Assembly (NCBI GenBank): GCA_025175895.1
Contig: CM045991.1
Coordinates: forward strand, 75,441,174-75,505,173
Source: Wurfbainia villosa
Taxonomy: Eukaryota; Streptophyta; Magnoliopsida; Zingiberales; Zingiberaceae
Length of the DNA: 64,000 bases
Direction: 5' to 3'
Below, in pieces: positions 9,635 through 20,956 of the stretch. The first letter of the stretch is position 1, and every line of letters begins with the position of its first letter. A program made the translations under genes and the position numbers. The notes below the pieces were generated by a model that saw only the letters and a program-made list of their open reading frames with translations, did no database searches and was not told the DNA's origin.

Positions 9635-11797
9635 TGTTAGTAATATATGAGAGATGTCCTAAGGCAATCGCCTTATGTATGAACCATTTATATGATAAAT
9701 GAAGATTCACTATTTGAGTGTACATGTTTAATGTATTTGATTGGATCTTAAACTCATTTACTGAATGTCCACGATACGATTCACAGCATGAGAGAATTTG
9801 TGATTGGATCACAACTAGTGAGTATCTCTACATGTGTAATTGTGATGTATCGGAATTATCCCTAGTCGATGAATTGATGGATCTGGACACCATCAATTCT
9901 GTTGAGACTAGTACGAGGTATACTCCTTGGTGTATCCAAGCAGCTGATTCTCACTGGCTGGAGACATAGTGATGTCCGGAGTTAATCGTGGATGCTAGTT
10001 ATGGTAACTAGTTCATTGGAGTGACCAGCCGTAAGACTTCATATGGTTCTCTGCATATACAGATATGTCAATGAAGTTCTTACTGTGGCTTAAGTGCGAT
10101 GTTCCTTTGACTTGCGGTATTCAAGTCATCTTGATCATGGAGACTTATGCTTTGACATCTTAAGCAAACATCTCTAAGGAGATGTGGACCCGGGATGATT
10201 GGGTATAAGTCGAAGTGATCGAAGGTGTTTGAATAGCCTATAAAGGATTCACCACTCCTTGCGAGGAGATGTATACCCATGGCCTCTCGTTGGATTGTTA
10301 CTAAAGTCTTTGGCCAAAGCATTACATGTTTAGAGTAAGGTACTCTTCGATACATGTGGAGTAACTAGAATCCGTAGGACGAGGAAATGATACTTGGGCT
10401 AGGTGTGACGAGTCACCTAGTGGGGACACACAATAGACCATGTCCCGAACCAAGTGGGTATAAGATGAGTGAAGGGAATGGGGCACGATTCATTCGAGCC
10501 ATCAAGGGTTTCGTAAATAGTTCTGGATCAACAGTTGATCTTTTCGGTTAATTGGGGATCATGATGTACTACTAGGTGCCACTCATGATCGTTCTATAAT
10601 TAATGGTTAATTATAGACGGCCAACATAAACCGAGAACCTATTTGGTCACACGCACAACGAGTGTAATCCAAAGGATTTAAAACGAGCTTGAGAATGGGA
10701 TTCTCAGACCGAGAGAAACTATGTTTGGTTGGACCAAACATAAAGCGAGCATGAAATTGTTTCAGTCGCAATGGAAGCGTGGATGGGCAGTGTCTTATGA
10801 AGACATAATAGATGGACCAAAATGGTTTGGTTCTAATCCAATGGATGAGGATAAACCAAAGGGTTTGGTTTATTTTAAACGAATGAACCAAAAGTTGGTT
10901 CGGTTCGTTTTAACTTAAAATAAACCATCATGGTTTGGTTTATTTTAACTTATCTTAATGGAGCGGGTTAACGAGCTTTATGGATATGATCCATTAACCA
11001 TTAAGAGAATTAGTTCTCTATAAAAGTGGGCTTAAGGGATTGTTAAACCCTAATCCAAAATCAAAAGCCGCCTAACCTCCTTGCCGCCCAACCTTGATGC
11101 CGTCTGCCTAGCCTTTGCCGTGACCAAGCTCCAGCCGGTGAACCTCCGGCGACCCTCCGGTGATCTCCTATAGGTTTGGCATCAAGGTGAGGATTTTCTC
11201 TCCTTGTTTTGGCCGGCGCCTACTCCTCCACCAAGCTGTCCAGTTTTCTGGACAGCTTCTCCTCCTCTCGTCGGAGCGTCGTTTGGACGACGGTTAGTGC
11301 TCCGACAGCGGCTAACTTACCGGGGATTTGATCTCCAGTAATCCTCTGAGGTGGAGGACGGCGATTCGGCCAAACGGTTGACGAATACCTCTCCGAGAAG
11401 CGAGTTTTGAGAACTCGTTTTGGATCCGAATTTGGATTCGGATCGTGATCATCTCTCGATCACGCCGCCTTCAACACGAGGCTAGTAACCCGCACGAAGA
11501 CGGCTCGTGACTTAGCAAGTCATCCCGAGGAGCTCGGCGTGGATACGGATAGAGACGATTCTTACGAGGATCGCTCCGCTGATGTCGTTTCCGCTACACG
11601 CCATACTAAGGTATAACGTAGTTTAATTTCCTTTATTGCAATTTTAATTTACGGTTATGTCTACACTTGTTGTAATAGCATGCGCGTGTGTTGTGTGTGT
11701 TGTAATAAATAGGAGTATTTATTATTTTTATTGCTTCGCTGTGCTCATGTTTACGAAACATGATCGAACACACACACGCTGGGTCTTAAACCCAACA
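9635..11797 (+). repeat. T1 5' LTR (2163 bp)
   Basis: Starts TGTTAGTAATATATG and ends AACCCAACA; paired with 16793-18958. It contains U3 repeats of TGGTTTGG-like words, a TATA box at 11019-11026, and a GC-richer block (about 11060-11600) downstream of it. An antisense 94-codon frame occurs in both LTRs but has no recognisable content. Confidence 0.93.
10864..11026 (+). promoter_or_regulatory. T1 5' LTR promoter: U3 inverted repeats and TATA box
   Basis: TTTGGTTTATTTTAA occurs at 10864-10878 and 10934-10948. The second copy can pair with TTAAAATAAACCA at 10915-10927, giving a 13-bp stem with an 8-base loop. TATAAAAG lies at 11019-11026. The same arrangement is kept in the 3' LTR (TATA at 18173-18180). 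Confidence 0.6.
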
Positions 11798-13088
11798 AAG
11801 GGTATCGTGAGCCTGGTTGTGTTTCGACATAATCGTAAAAATGGTTTTGCGATAGTCATAATGTATTTCTGGAAGTTTTCTAAATTTTGGATATTTAGAA
11901 GTATTTATGGAAATTTTTCAATTTTGGAAAGTCTAGAAGTATTTATGGAAATCTTCCACTTTTGGAAAGTTGGAAGTATTTATGGAAATTTATATTTTCC
12001 ATAAATAAAATATTTGATTAGATTCTGAAATTTGTTTCCTAATTTAATCATGATTTGATTTGGGAAATCAAATCTTAAAATATTTAATTTCCATAAGTAG
12101 TTTTAAAGATTTAGGAAATTGGTTTCCTAAATAGATTTTCCTTAATCAAATAATTCCATGAATAAAATATGTGATTAGATTTGGAAATTTGTTTCCTAAT
12201 TTAATTATGATTTGATTTGGAGAATCAAATATTAAACATATTTTATTTCCATAAATAGTTATGACATATAAGGAAATTACATACATGACATAATTGTATG
12301 CCATGTAATTGCATTAGATGCATAACATTATGCCATGCGTGTCGTGACATGTAGATGTATGTCATGTATGTCATGCCATGTAGATAATAGTTATTTGCAT
12401 GCAAAGAGGATGAGACATAAAAACCCTTAATCAATATTAAAGCCTACACCTTCCATTAATATGGTTAGAACCAGAGTTCTGTTTCTTGTTTGGGTTGTTG
12501 GACTCTCTCCAAGCCCGGCTCGAACCCGAATATGTTCAAACCATGGAATAGTTTAATACTAATATGGTAAGAGTCAGAGGTCAATCGTTAGCTTTGGTTG
12601 TTGGACTCTCTCCAAGCTGGGCTAATTGGTTGAATGCGCTCTAACCATATTAAAACTATGTCCCGATTAATGGGTTGGCTTTAACCTGGAGCATCGGCTT
12701 GTTGGACTCTCTCCAAGGTCGATGTAAAGGGGGGTGAAGTTGGGTGCTATGCATATGATGCATACTTGTTAATGTGTTAACAACCCGATGTATGTGTGAA
12801 CATTCAATTAGTTGATAGCACATTGTGATAGTTGCATATACGTGATATGCAATCGGTATAGATGATACCTACCGTCAGTTATGAATGGCTTGTTGGACTC
12901 TCTCCAAGGTTGTTCATAACTATGATGGATATCAACCCATTCGGAGATGGACCTACAATCTCCCGAAGTGATTTTGGGGTTTTTTGAAATTCGAAAAATG
13001 AATGGGATTTATAAATGTATATTGATGCATTTTAAAATCATCTTTCTCATATATGCTCATTTTGTATTTCTAAGTTAATATATTGATC
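11798..13088 (+). other. T1 leader (5' untranslated region), highly structured
   Basis: This 1.3-kb non-coding region lies between the primer site and gag. It starts with three 37-38-bp tandem copies of GAAGTATTTATGGAAAT (11898, 11936, 11973). A duplicated AT-rich block follows (about 12003-12080 and 12160-12235). Perfect inverted repeats occur at 12052-12061/12065-12074 (GATTTGATTT) and 12110-12118/12123-12131 (TTTAGGAAA). A run of CATG/TGTCATG words lies near 12270-12380, and the TTGGACTCTCTCCAA hairpin series is at 12495-12908. A leader of this size could carry packaging, dimerisation or translation signals; that is inference. Confidence 0.8.
12495..12908 (+). repeat. Hairpin repeat series with core TTGGACTCTCTCCAA in the T1 leader
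   Basis: Four identical 19-bp copies of TTGTTGGACTCTCTCCAAG lie at 12495-12513, 12598-12616, 12699-12717 and 12890-12908. Each contains the perfect hairpin TTGGA-CTCTC-TCCAA. The flanks differ between copies but stay self-complementary: AGCTT/AAGCT around copy 2, CATCG (12692-12696)/CGATG (12720-12724) around copy 3, and AGTTATGAA (12877-12885)/TTCATAACT (12913-12921) around copy 4. Copy 1 has only a weak GGG/CCC outer pair. Spacing is about 100 bp, then 191. The gap is filled by a different hairpin at 12761-12794. Confidence 0.85.
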
Positions 13089-13695
13089 ATGATGTGTTTG
13101 AATTTGCGTTCCATTTTGGATTCAAATAAATTGACTGGGCCGAACTTCTTGGACTGGCTTAGAAACTTGAGAATTGTTCTCAAGGTGAAAAGCTTGTGTA
13201 TGTCCTCGAAGCGCCTCTTCCCGCTCGTCCTAGTGACGATGCAACTTTGGACCAATTGTTGGCCTATCAGAAACAAGTGAGTGATTCTGAACAAATGAGT
13301 TGCATCATGCTAGCCGCGATGGAACCCAAGCTACAAAAGCAGCATGAGCATATGGATGCTCATATCGTAGTCCTTCATCTCTGTGAGTTGGTTGATGAGC
13401 AAGTGAGATTCGAAAGGTTCGAAGTCTCCAAGCTCCTCTTCACCTCTGAGATGCAAGGAGGTTCATCTGTGGTACTGCTCAACATGCTGAAGACTGTGGA
13501 GCCTTCTGAGAAGCATGAGTAGGGGATAGTGTTGTTAGTTGATTCCTCGAAGAAAGGTTCTAAGAGGGAGTCAAAGGAACAACAGAAGGGGAAGAAGAAA
13601 AAGGCTAAAAGGCAGAACCAGCTCAAAAGGGCACTTGCCATCATTATGGCAAGGAGGGTCATTGGCGAAGAAATTGCAAGGTTTATCAAGAGTCC
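13089..13695 (+). pseudogene. gag: T1 gag remnant
   Basis: Begins at the ATG pair at 13089-13094 and reads LTGPNFLDWLRNLRIVLK, the typical Tork/Angela gag start. A shift near 13185 moves it to the frame that reads VLEAPLPARPSDDA and continues to a TAG at 13520-13522. A lysine-rich linker follows in the same frame, and a further shift near 13620 leads into the zinc knuckle (13636 onward), which reads C-H-H-Y instead of C-x-x-C. It is shorter than expected, about 200 codons, which suggests an internal loss between 13480 and 13530. It would have been the particle protein. Confidence 0.8.
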
Positions 13696-15250
13696 GTGAA
13701 GAAGGATAAGGCATCGGATGCCCCATCTTCTTCAGAAATCTTCTTTATTGATTGTCATTCTATTTCCTTAGACACTTGGGTATTGGATACTGGGTGTGGC
13801 TCACATATATGTAATGACATACATGGGCTAAGGAATAGAAGAAGACTTGTCAAGGGAGAGTCAAATTTACGTGTTGGGAATGAAGCAAAGGTTGCTGCAC
13901 TCGCCATCGGAACGTATTTGATTGAAACTCCCTACAGGACTTGTATTAGAACTGGACAATTGCTTTTATATTCCTTTGTTGATAAAGAACATCATTTCTA
14001 TTTCTTGTTTAAATAGAAATGGTTTCCATTTGACGTTTAGTAACAATTGTTGTTACATAACTTTGAATGGGGTTCTTTATGGGACTGGAACTTTAAGCAA
14101 TGGTGTTTATATGTTGGACGTATCCAGTGACATTTGCAATATTGAAGCGAGCAACAACAGTGCTCGAAAGGATAATCAAATAGACTCCTACATGTGGCAT
14201 TGTCGTCTTGGCCATGTAAGTAAGAAACGCATGTCCGAATTACACCGATGTGGAATTCTGGAATCGTTTGAATTGGATTCATACAATACATGCGAATCAT
14301 GCTTAAAAGGCAAGATGACTAAGTTACCTTTTACGGGAAAAGGTGAACGAGTGGGAGAGTTACTAGGTCTAATACATACTGATGTATGTGGACCTATGTC
14401 AACTCAAGCTTTAGGAGGCTATAGCTACTTCATTACCTTCACCGATGATCACTCACGGTTTGGGTATGTGTTCTTGATGAAACACAAGTCTGAAGCCTTT
14501 GAAAGGTTCAAATAATTCAGAAATGAAGTAGAGAAACAACATGACAAAAGTATTAAAATACTTCGATTGGATCGAGGTGGTGAATACTTAAGTCAAGAGT
14601 TTCTTGATTATCTAAGAGACAATGGTATATTGTCTCAATGGACTCCGCCATATACACCACAGCATAATGGTGTATCTGAGAGGCGTAACCGGACCTTGTT
14701 GGACATGGTCAGGTCAATGATGAATCATGCAACTCTTCCCAAGTCCTTTTGGGGTTATGCACTTCAGACAGCTGTTTACTTGTTAAATAGAATACCTACC
14801 AAGGTAGTCTCAACTACTCCATATGAGATATGGAATGGTAAGAAACCTCATGTATCTTACTTGAAGATATGGGGTTGTCCTGCTTATGTGAAGCGGACAG
14901 TATCAGACAAATTGGATGCTAAGTCTGATAAATGTCTATTTATTGGATACCCTAAGGAAACAAGGGGTTACCAATTCTATCATCCTGTGGAATAAAAGGT
15001 GTTTGTTTCAAGGCATGCTGTGTTTCTAGAGAAAGAGTTTCTCTTGCAAGAAAACAGTGGGAGTGTCGTCGAGCTTGAGGAGGCTCGAGAGACTCAAATA
15101 GACATTGATGAGATACCTGGTAAAGCACAACAGCCGACAACTCATAGTGATGAGCAATCGGCTGGACCTATTGTAACACCACATCTTCGTAGATCTGGTA
15201 GAACACGCAATATTCCTGAGAGATATGGATTTCTCGTAAGTTTAATCAAC
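13696..15250 (+). pseudogene. pro-int: T1 protease and integrase remnant
   Basis: The protease motif WVLDTGCGSHI is intact (D-T-G at 13786-13794). A frameshift near 13920 leads into the frame carrying the GAG-pre-integrase region (MWHCRLGH, C-E-S-C). The integrase core follows, with D at 14381-14383 (HTDVCG), D at 14570-14572 (LDRGGEY) and E at 14678-14680 (GVSERRNRTL). All catalytic acids are present, but the frame has a TAA at 14513-14515 and another at 14993-14995. The motifs LLDMVRSMMNH and FWGYALQTAVYLLNR are typical of Tork/Angela integrases and match A1 at 37240-38000. Confidence 0.88.
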
Positions 15251-15255
15251 GACAC

Positions 15256-16660
15256 GTGTTACTCATTGATGATGAGGAGCCTACCAGTTATGAAGAAGTG
15301 CTGACAAGTTCAGAAAGGGATAAGTGGCTTGGTGCCATGAAGTCGGAAATGGATTCCATGTACGAAAACCAAGTTTGGAACTTGGTTGACCCACCTGAAG
15401 GCATAAAGCCTATAGGGTGCAAGTGGGTTTTCAAGAAGAAAACCAACATGGATGGTAATGTGATTACCTATAAGGCTAGATTGGTGGCGAAAGGATATCG
15501 TCAAAAACAAGGTGTTGATTATGACGAAACCTATTCGCCTGTAGCTATGCTTAAATCCATTCGGATGCTCCTGGCCATAGCGGCTCATTATGATTATGAG
15601 ATATGGCAGATGGATGTGAAAAAAGCTTTCCTTAATGGAAACCTGCTCGAGGACGTGTATATGATACAGCCTGAGGGTTTCACATCGGTTGATAAAACCA
15701 AGGTATGCAAATTGCGACGGTCCATTTATGGATTGAAGCAAGCATCCAGGAGCTGGAATATCCGTTTTGATGAGACGATCAAAAAAGTTTGATTTCTCAC
15801 AAAATCCAGACGAACCTTGTGTGTACAAGAAGGTTAGTGGGAGTGCAGTCGTGTTCCTAGTATTGTATGTCGATGACATACTACTTATAGGAAACGATGT
15901 TTCAATCTTACAGTCAGTGAAGGTTTGGTTATCCAAGACATTCTCCATGAAAGACCTGGGAGAAGCAACCTACATCCTCGGGATTAAGATCTATAGAGAT
16001 AGATCGAAACGGTTGCTTGGTCTTTCGCAGTCTATATATATAGACCGAGTGCTAAAGAGGTTTAGCATGTCGGAATCCAAGAAAGGTTTCCTACCCATCA
16101 GGCATGGGGTACACCTTTCGAAGTCTATGTGTCCGCACACAGAAGATGAGAGGATTTGCATGAGTAAGATTCCCTATGCATCCGCAATAGGATCTATCAT
16201 GTATGCTATGTTATGTACGAGGCCCGATGTATCGTATGCTCTGAGTGTCACGAGCAGATACCAATCCGATCCAGGAATGGATCATTGGGCGGCTGTTAAG
16301 ACGATCCTTAAGTACTTGAGAAGAACTAAGGATGTGTTCCTAATATATGGAGAAGGGTACATGGTGATACGTGGGTATACGGATGCCAGCTCCAGACAGA
16401 CAAGGATGATTCCATGTCTCAGTCTGGGTATGTATTCACCTAGAATGGAGGCGCAATAAGTTGGAAAGGTTCCAAGCTTGACACTATAGCGGATTCTGCC
16501 ACTAAGGCAGAATACGTTGCAGCTTTGGAAGCAGCAAAGGAAGCGGTTTGGATCAAGTAGTTCTTCTATGAACTTGATGTGGTCTCATCAATGATCCAAA
16601 CATGTGCTTCGCCGCTATCATCTTATCGGAGAGATCATAAGTAGGAACGAAATACAAATC
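15256..16660 (+). pseudogene. rt-rh: T1 reverse transcriptase and RNase H remnant
   Basis: The frame at 15256-15792 carries the RT fingers and palm (KWVFKKKTNMDGN, QMDVKKAFLNG, SIYGLKQASRSW). A one-base shift near 15780 moves to the frame with the catalytic YVDD at 15866-15877, followed by KTFSMKDLGEA. RNase H starts with GYTDAS near 16375, where another shift occurs. Its remainder (KAEYVAALEAAKEAVW, then a stop near 16558) decays before the polypurine tract. This enzyme would copy element RNA into DNA inside the particle. The long - strand frame under it (15310-15948) is a shadow. Confidence 0.88.
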
Positions 16661-16792
16661 GAGAAAATTCCCACCGAAAAGGAACTTAGCGGATCCTTTG
16701 ACTAAAGCATTACCTCAAAGTAAGTTTGAGGGTCATGTTAGTGCTTATGGTATTGGATACCGTAGCGATTGGCATTAGGCCAAGTGGGAGTC

Positions 16793-18958
16793 TGTTAGTA
16801 ATATATGAGAGATGTCCTAAGGCAATCGCCTTATGTATGAACCATTTATATGATAAATGAAGATTTACTATTTGAGTGTACATGTTTAATGTATTTGATT
16901 GGATCTTAAACTCATTTACTGAATGTCCACGATACGATTCACAGCATGAGAGAATTTGTGATTGGATCACAACTAGTGAGTATCTCTACATGTGTAATTG
17001 TGATGTATCGAATTATCCTAGTCGATGAATTGATGGATCCGACACCATCAATTCGCTGAGACTAGCACGAGGTATACTCCTTGGTGTATCCAAGCAAATT
17101 GATTCTCACCGTCGAGACATAGTGATGTCCGAGTTAATCGTGGATGCTAGTTATGGTAACTAGTTCATTGAGTGACCACCGTAAGACTTCATATGGTTCT
17201 CTGCATATATAGATATGTCAATGAAGTTCTTATCAGCGGCTTAAGTGCGATGTTCCTTTGACTTACAGATTCAAGTCATCTTGATCATGGAGACTTATGC
17301 TTTGACATCTTAAGCAAACATCTCTAAGGAGATGTGGACCCGGGATGATTGGGTATAAGTCGAAGTGATCGAAGGTGTTTGAATAGCCTATAAAGGATTC
17401 ACCACTCCTTGCGAGGAGATGTATACCCATGGCCTCTCGTCGATTGTTACTAAAGTCTTTGGCCAAAGCATTACATGTTTAGAGTAAGGTACTCTTCGAT
17501 ACATGTGGAGTAACTAGAATCCGTAGGACGAGGAAATGATACTTGGGCTAGGTGTGACGTAGTCAGCCTAGTGGGGACTGACACAATAGACCATGTCCTG
17601 AACCAAGTGGGTATAAGATGAGTGAATGGAATGGGGCACGATTCATTCGAGCTACTGAAGGGTTTCAGAAATAGTTCTGGATCAACCGTTGATCTTTTCG
17701 GTTAATTGGGGATCATGATGTACTACTAGGTGCCACTCATGATCGTTCTATAATTAATGGTTAATTATAGACGGCCAACATAAACCAAGAACCTATTTGG
17801 TCACACGCACAACGAGTGTAATCCAAAGGATTTAAAACGAGCTTGAGAATGGGATTCTCAGACCGAGAGAAACTATGTTTGGTTGGACCAAACATAAAGC
17901 GAGCATGAAATTGTTTCAGTCGCAATGGAAGCGTGGATGGGCAGTGTCTTATAAAGACATAATGGATGGACCAAAATGGTTTGGTTCTAATCCAATGGAT
18001 GAGGATAAACCAAAGGGTTTGGTTTATTTTAAACGAATGAACCAAAAGTTGGTTCGGTTCGTTTTAACTTAAAATAAACCATCATGGTTTGGTTTATTTT
18101 AACTTATCTTAATGGAGCGGGTTAACGGGCTTTATGGATATGATCCATTAACCATTAAGAGAATTAGTTCTCTATAAAAGTGGGCTTAAGGGATTGTTAA
18201 ACCCTAATCCAAAATCAAAAGCCTCCTGTTGCCGCCAGCCTTGATTGTGCCAACCGTCTAGCTCCTTGCCGGCGACCAAGCTTCAGCCGGTGAACCTCCG
18301 GCGACCCTCCGGTGATCTCCTATAGGTTTGGCATCAAGGTGAGGTTTTTCTCTCCTTGTTTTGGCCGGCGCCTACTCCTCCACCAAGCTGTCCAGTTTTC
18401 TGGACAGCTTCTCCTCCTCTCGTCGGAGCGTCGTTTGGACGACGGTTAGTGCTCCGACAGCGGCTAACTTACCGGGGATTTGATCTCCGGTAATCCTCTG
18501 AGGTGGAGGACGAAGGATTCGTCAAACGGTTGACGAATACCTCTCCGGAGAAGCGAGTTTTGAGAACTCGTTTTGGATCCGAATTTGGATTCGGATCGTG
18601 ATCATCTCTCGATCACGTCATCTTCAACACGAGGCTAGTAATCCGTACGAAGACGAAGCTCGTGACTTAGCGAAGTCATCCCGAGGAGCTCGGCGTGGAT
18701 ACGGATAGAGACAATTCTTACAAGGATCGTTCCGGTTGATGCCGTTCCCGCTACACGTCATACGGAAGGTATAACGTAGTTTAATTTCCTTTTATTGCAA
18801 TTTTAATTTACGGTTATGTCTACACTTGTTGTAATAGCATGCGTGTGTTGTGTGTGTTGTAATAAATAGGAGTATTTATTATTTTTATTGCTTCCGCTGT
18901 GCTCATGTTTACGAAACATGATCGAACACACACACGCCGCGGTGCCGGAAACCCAACA
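16793..18958 (+). repeat. T1 3' LTR (2166 bp)
   Basis: Begins TGTTAGTAATATATG after the polypurine tract and ends AACCCAACA before the duplicated CGTTA. Long stretches are identical to the 5' LTR. Differences concentrate at CCG/CGG sites (for example 17039-17060 against 9890-9910, and 18225-18290 against 11068-11145). Confidence 0.93.
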
Positions 18959-20084
18959 CGTTAGCCAACCCCTAGGATTCGAAAGCCTAGATAAACCTGA
19001 CCATGTCCTTAAACTAAAGAAAGCTCTTTATGGACTCAAACAAGCTCCTCGAGCTTGGTACGAGAGGCTTTCAATTTATCTTAAGTCAAAAGGGTTTAAC
19101 CAAGACCTAGTTGATCCAACCCTCTTCGTAAAAACCGTAGGTAAGGAAATCTTTATAGCCCAAATCTACATAGACGATATCATTTTCGGAACAACCAATT
19201 CGATCCTACTAAACGAATTCATTTCACTTATGAAAAGTGAATTTGAAACGAATTTAGTAGGTGAATTGAGTTTCTTTCTAAGACTACAAATTAAACAAAC
19301 TAAGGATGGAATATATTTACATCAAAAAAAATATACTAGGGAATTAATTAAACGTTTTGGAATGCAAGATGCTAAAACCATCAATACACCCATGGCCACT
19401 AATGTCAATATAGGAGAGGACTTAGAAGGAAAACCCATCGACCTAAAACACTATAGGAGTGCGATAGGGAGTCTTCTATACTTAACCGCAAGTCGACCCG
19501 ATATTTTATTCGCTGTAAGTATGTGCACAAAGTTTCAAACCTGTGCCAAGGAGTCTCACCTAACATTAGTTAAGAATATCCTTAGGTATTTAAAGGGCAC
19601 ATTAAGCATAGGTATTTGGTACCCTAGATCTATCGAATTTGAACTAATCGGCTATTCTGATTCGGAATACACCGGTAGTAAACTCGATAGAAAGAGCATG
19701 AGTGGTTGTTGTCAACTCCTCAGCTCGAGTCTAGTGAGTTAGTGCAGTAGGAAGCAACACTGTGTTGCCTTATCTACCACCGAAGTCGAATACGTCGCGA
19801 TGGGTGAGTGTGTAGCTCAGCTTCTTTGGATGAAGCACACACTCCAAGACTTTAACTTAAACTTCAACAATATTAAAACTCACATAGATAATATTAGCTC
19901 CATCAACCTAACCAAAAATCCTATTTGCCATTCTAGGACCAAACATATAGAAGTTAAACACCACTTTATTCGAGAACATGTAGCTAACGGAACCATTAAA
20001 CTCGAATATGTGGAATCCAAGTCAAACCTAGCCGATCTTTTTACCAAGCCACTACCCGAAGCCGAATTTAGTCTACTAAGATGA
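18959..20084 (+). pseudogene. rt-rh: S1 reverse transcriptase C-terminal part and RNase H
   Basis: S1 coding sequence resumes after T1 with QPLGFESLDKPDHV and KALYGLKQAPRAWYERL. The catalytic box reads YIDD (19167-19178) rather than the more usual YVDD. Thumb and connection follow, then RNase H (GYSDSEYTGSKLDRKS). A stop at 19740-19742 and a shift separate it from the last part (19800-20084), which includes MGECVAQLLWMKHTL and ends with the LADLFTKPLPE motif typical of copia RNase H C-termini. It is long enough to place the lineage but cannot be translated as one protein. Confidence 0.9.
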
Positions 20085-20956
20085 AAATTAGGCATGTGCG
20101 TAATAGAGTAGGACTTACATTATTTTTATATACTCTAATATTTAATTCTCTTTTCACGTTAATGGAAATAGCTTAGGGCTCACCCTAGATATCATTCACC
20201 TATAGATTTAAGGAGCCAATACATCTCACAACACATAGGACTAATGTGTTTGTGTACTTAGCCACGTAGATGGGCGTGAAATGTTAGAACCTTACTCCTG
20301 GTTCTAGATGTAGAGCTAGTGCATCGTCATGAACCACGGAATATAATCATATATATTAACCGACTCTTATCAGGACTTGTTGATCTTTCATATCAATCAA
20401 GTCAAATAAGAGTTGAACATTTAAATAGATGAGCTTATTTTTAGTATATTATTTTCAAAATAATATGGAACATGCTTGGACTTGAAACTTAAACTTAATA
20501 CTTATATTTTTCAAAACCCACTCTTTCCGATTTATGGCAAAAGGGGGAGAAAAGGCCAAAGTTAAGGGATCATTTTTTTTTATAACTTAACTTAGTGACT
20601 TAATTCTATATTCTTATGGCCAAAAGTTAATGTTTTACTTAACATAATATTTGCAAATTTATTAGTTGAGGAAGAGGGAGAAAGGCCAAGTTAAGAAATC
20701 TTCTTAACTTAAACTTATTTTAATACTAAGGCCAACTTTAAGTAATTGTTAATTACTTAAACTCTTCCTAAGTAGCAAACATCAAGGGGGAGGATTAAGA
20801 CCTTCTTTCAAGACTCACCCTCGGTCAAGGGGGAGGTTTCCTCAAGGGGGAATACTTGAAAGAAAGTCTCTATTACTCCTACTTAATTTTTAATTCTTCA
20901 TGCATATTATTTCCTTAACTTTGTATGGGTTTGTCATAGATCAAAAAGGGAGAGAT
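20085..20956 (+). other. S1 3' non-coding region with multiple polypurine tracts
   Basis: No sustained frame. Purine tracts AAAAGGGGGAGAAAAGG (about 20538), GAGGAAGAGGGAGAAAGG (about 20668), CAAGGGGGAGGATT (about 20783), CAAGGGGGAGGTT (about 20826) and AAAAAGGGAGAGATTG (ending 20958) step towards the LTR. Related sequence is found at 43220-43797 in S4. This matches the multiple-PPT layout described for Sireviruses. Confidence 0.8.

Larger units (their letters stand above)
9635..18958 (+). mobile_element. T1: full-length Tork/Angela-like Ty1/copia element
   Basis: A 9,324-bp element is bounded by a perfect duplication CGTTA (9630-9634 and 18959-18963). It has two LTRs of about 2.16 kb, a modified initiator-Met primer site (GGGTATCGTGAGCC, 11800-11813), a 1.3-kb structured leader, gag-pol, and a polypurine tract (AAGTGGGAG, 16782-16790). 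The LTR pair is still very similar, so it looks younger than its S1 host. Coding frames are broken by several stops and shifts, some of which could be sequence errors. Confidence 0.93.

Noticed and set aside
10607..10891. 94-codon - strand frame, repeated at 17761-18045
   Set aside because: Present twice only because it lies in both T1 LTRs; antisense of U3 repeats, no recognisable content.
15310..15948. 212-codon - strand frame
   Set aside because: Exact antisense of the T1 reverse transcriptase; shadow.
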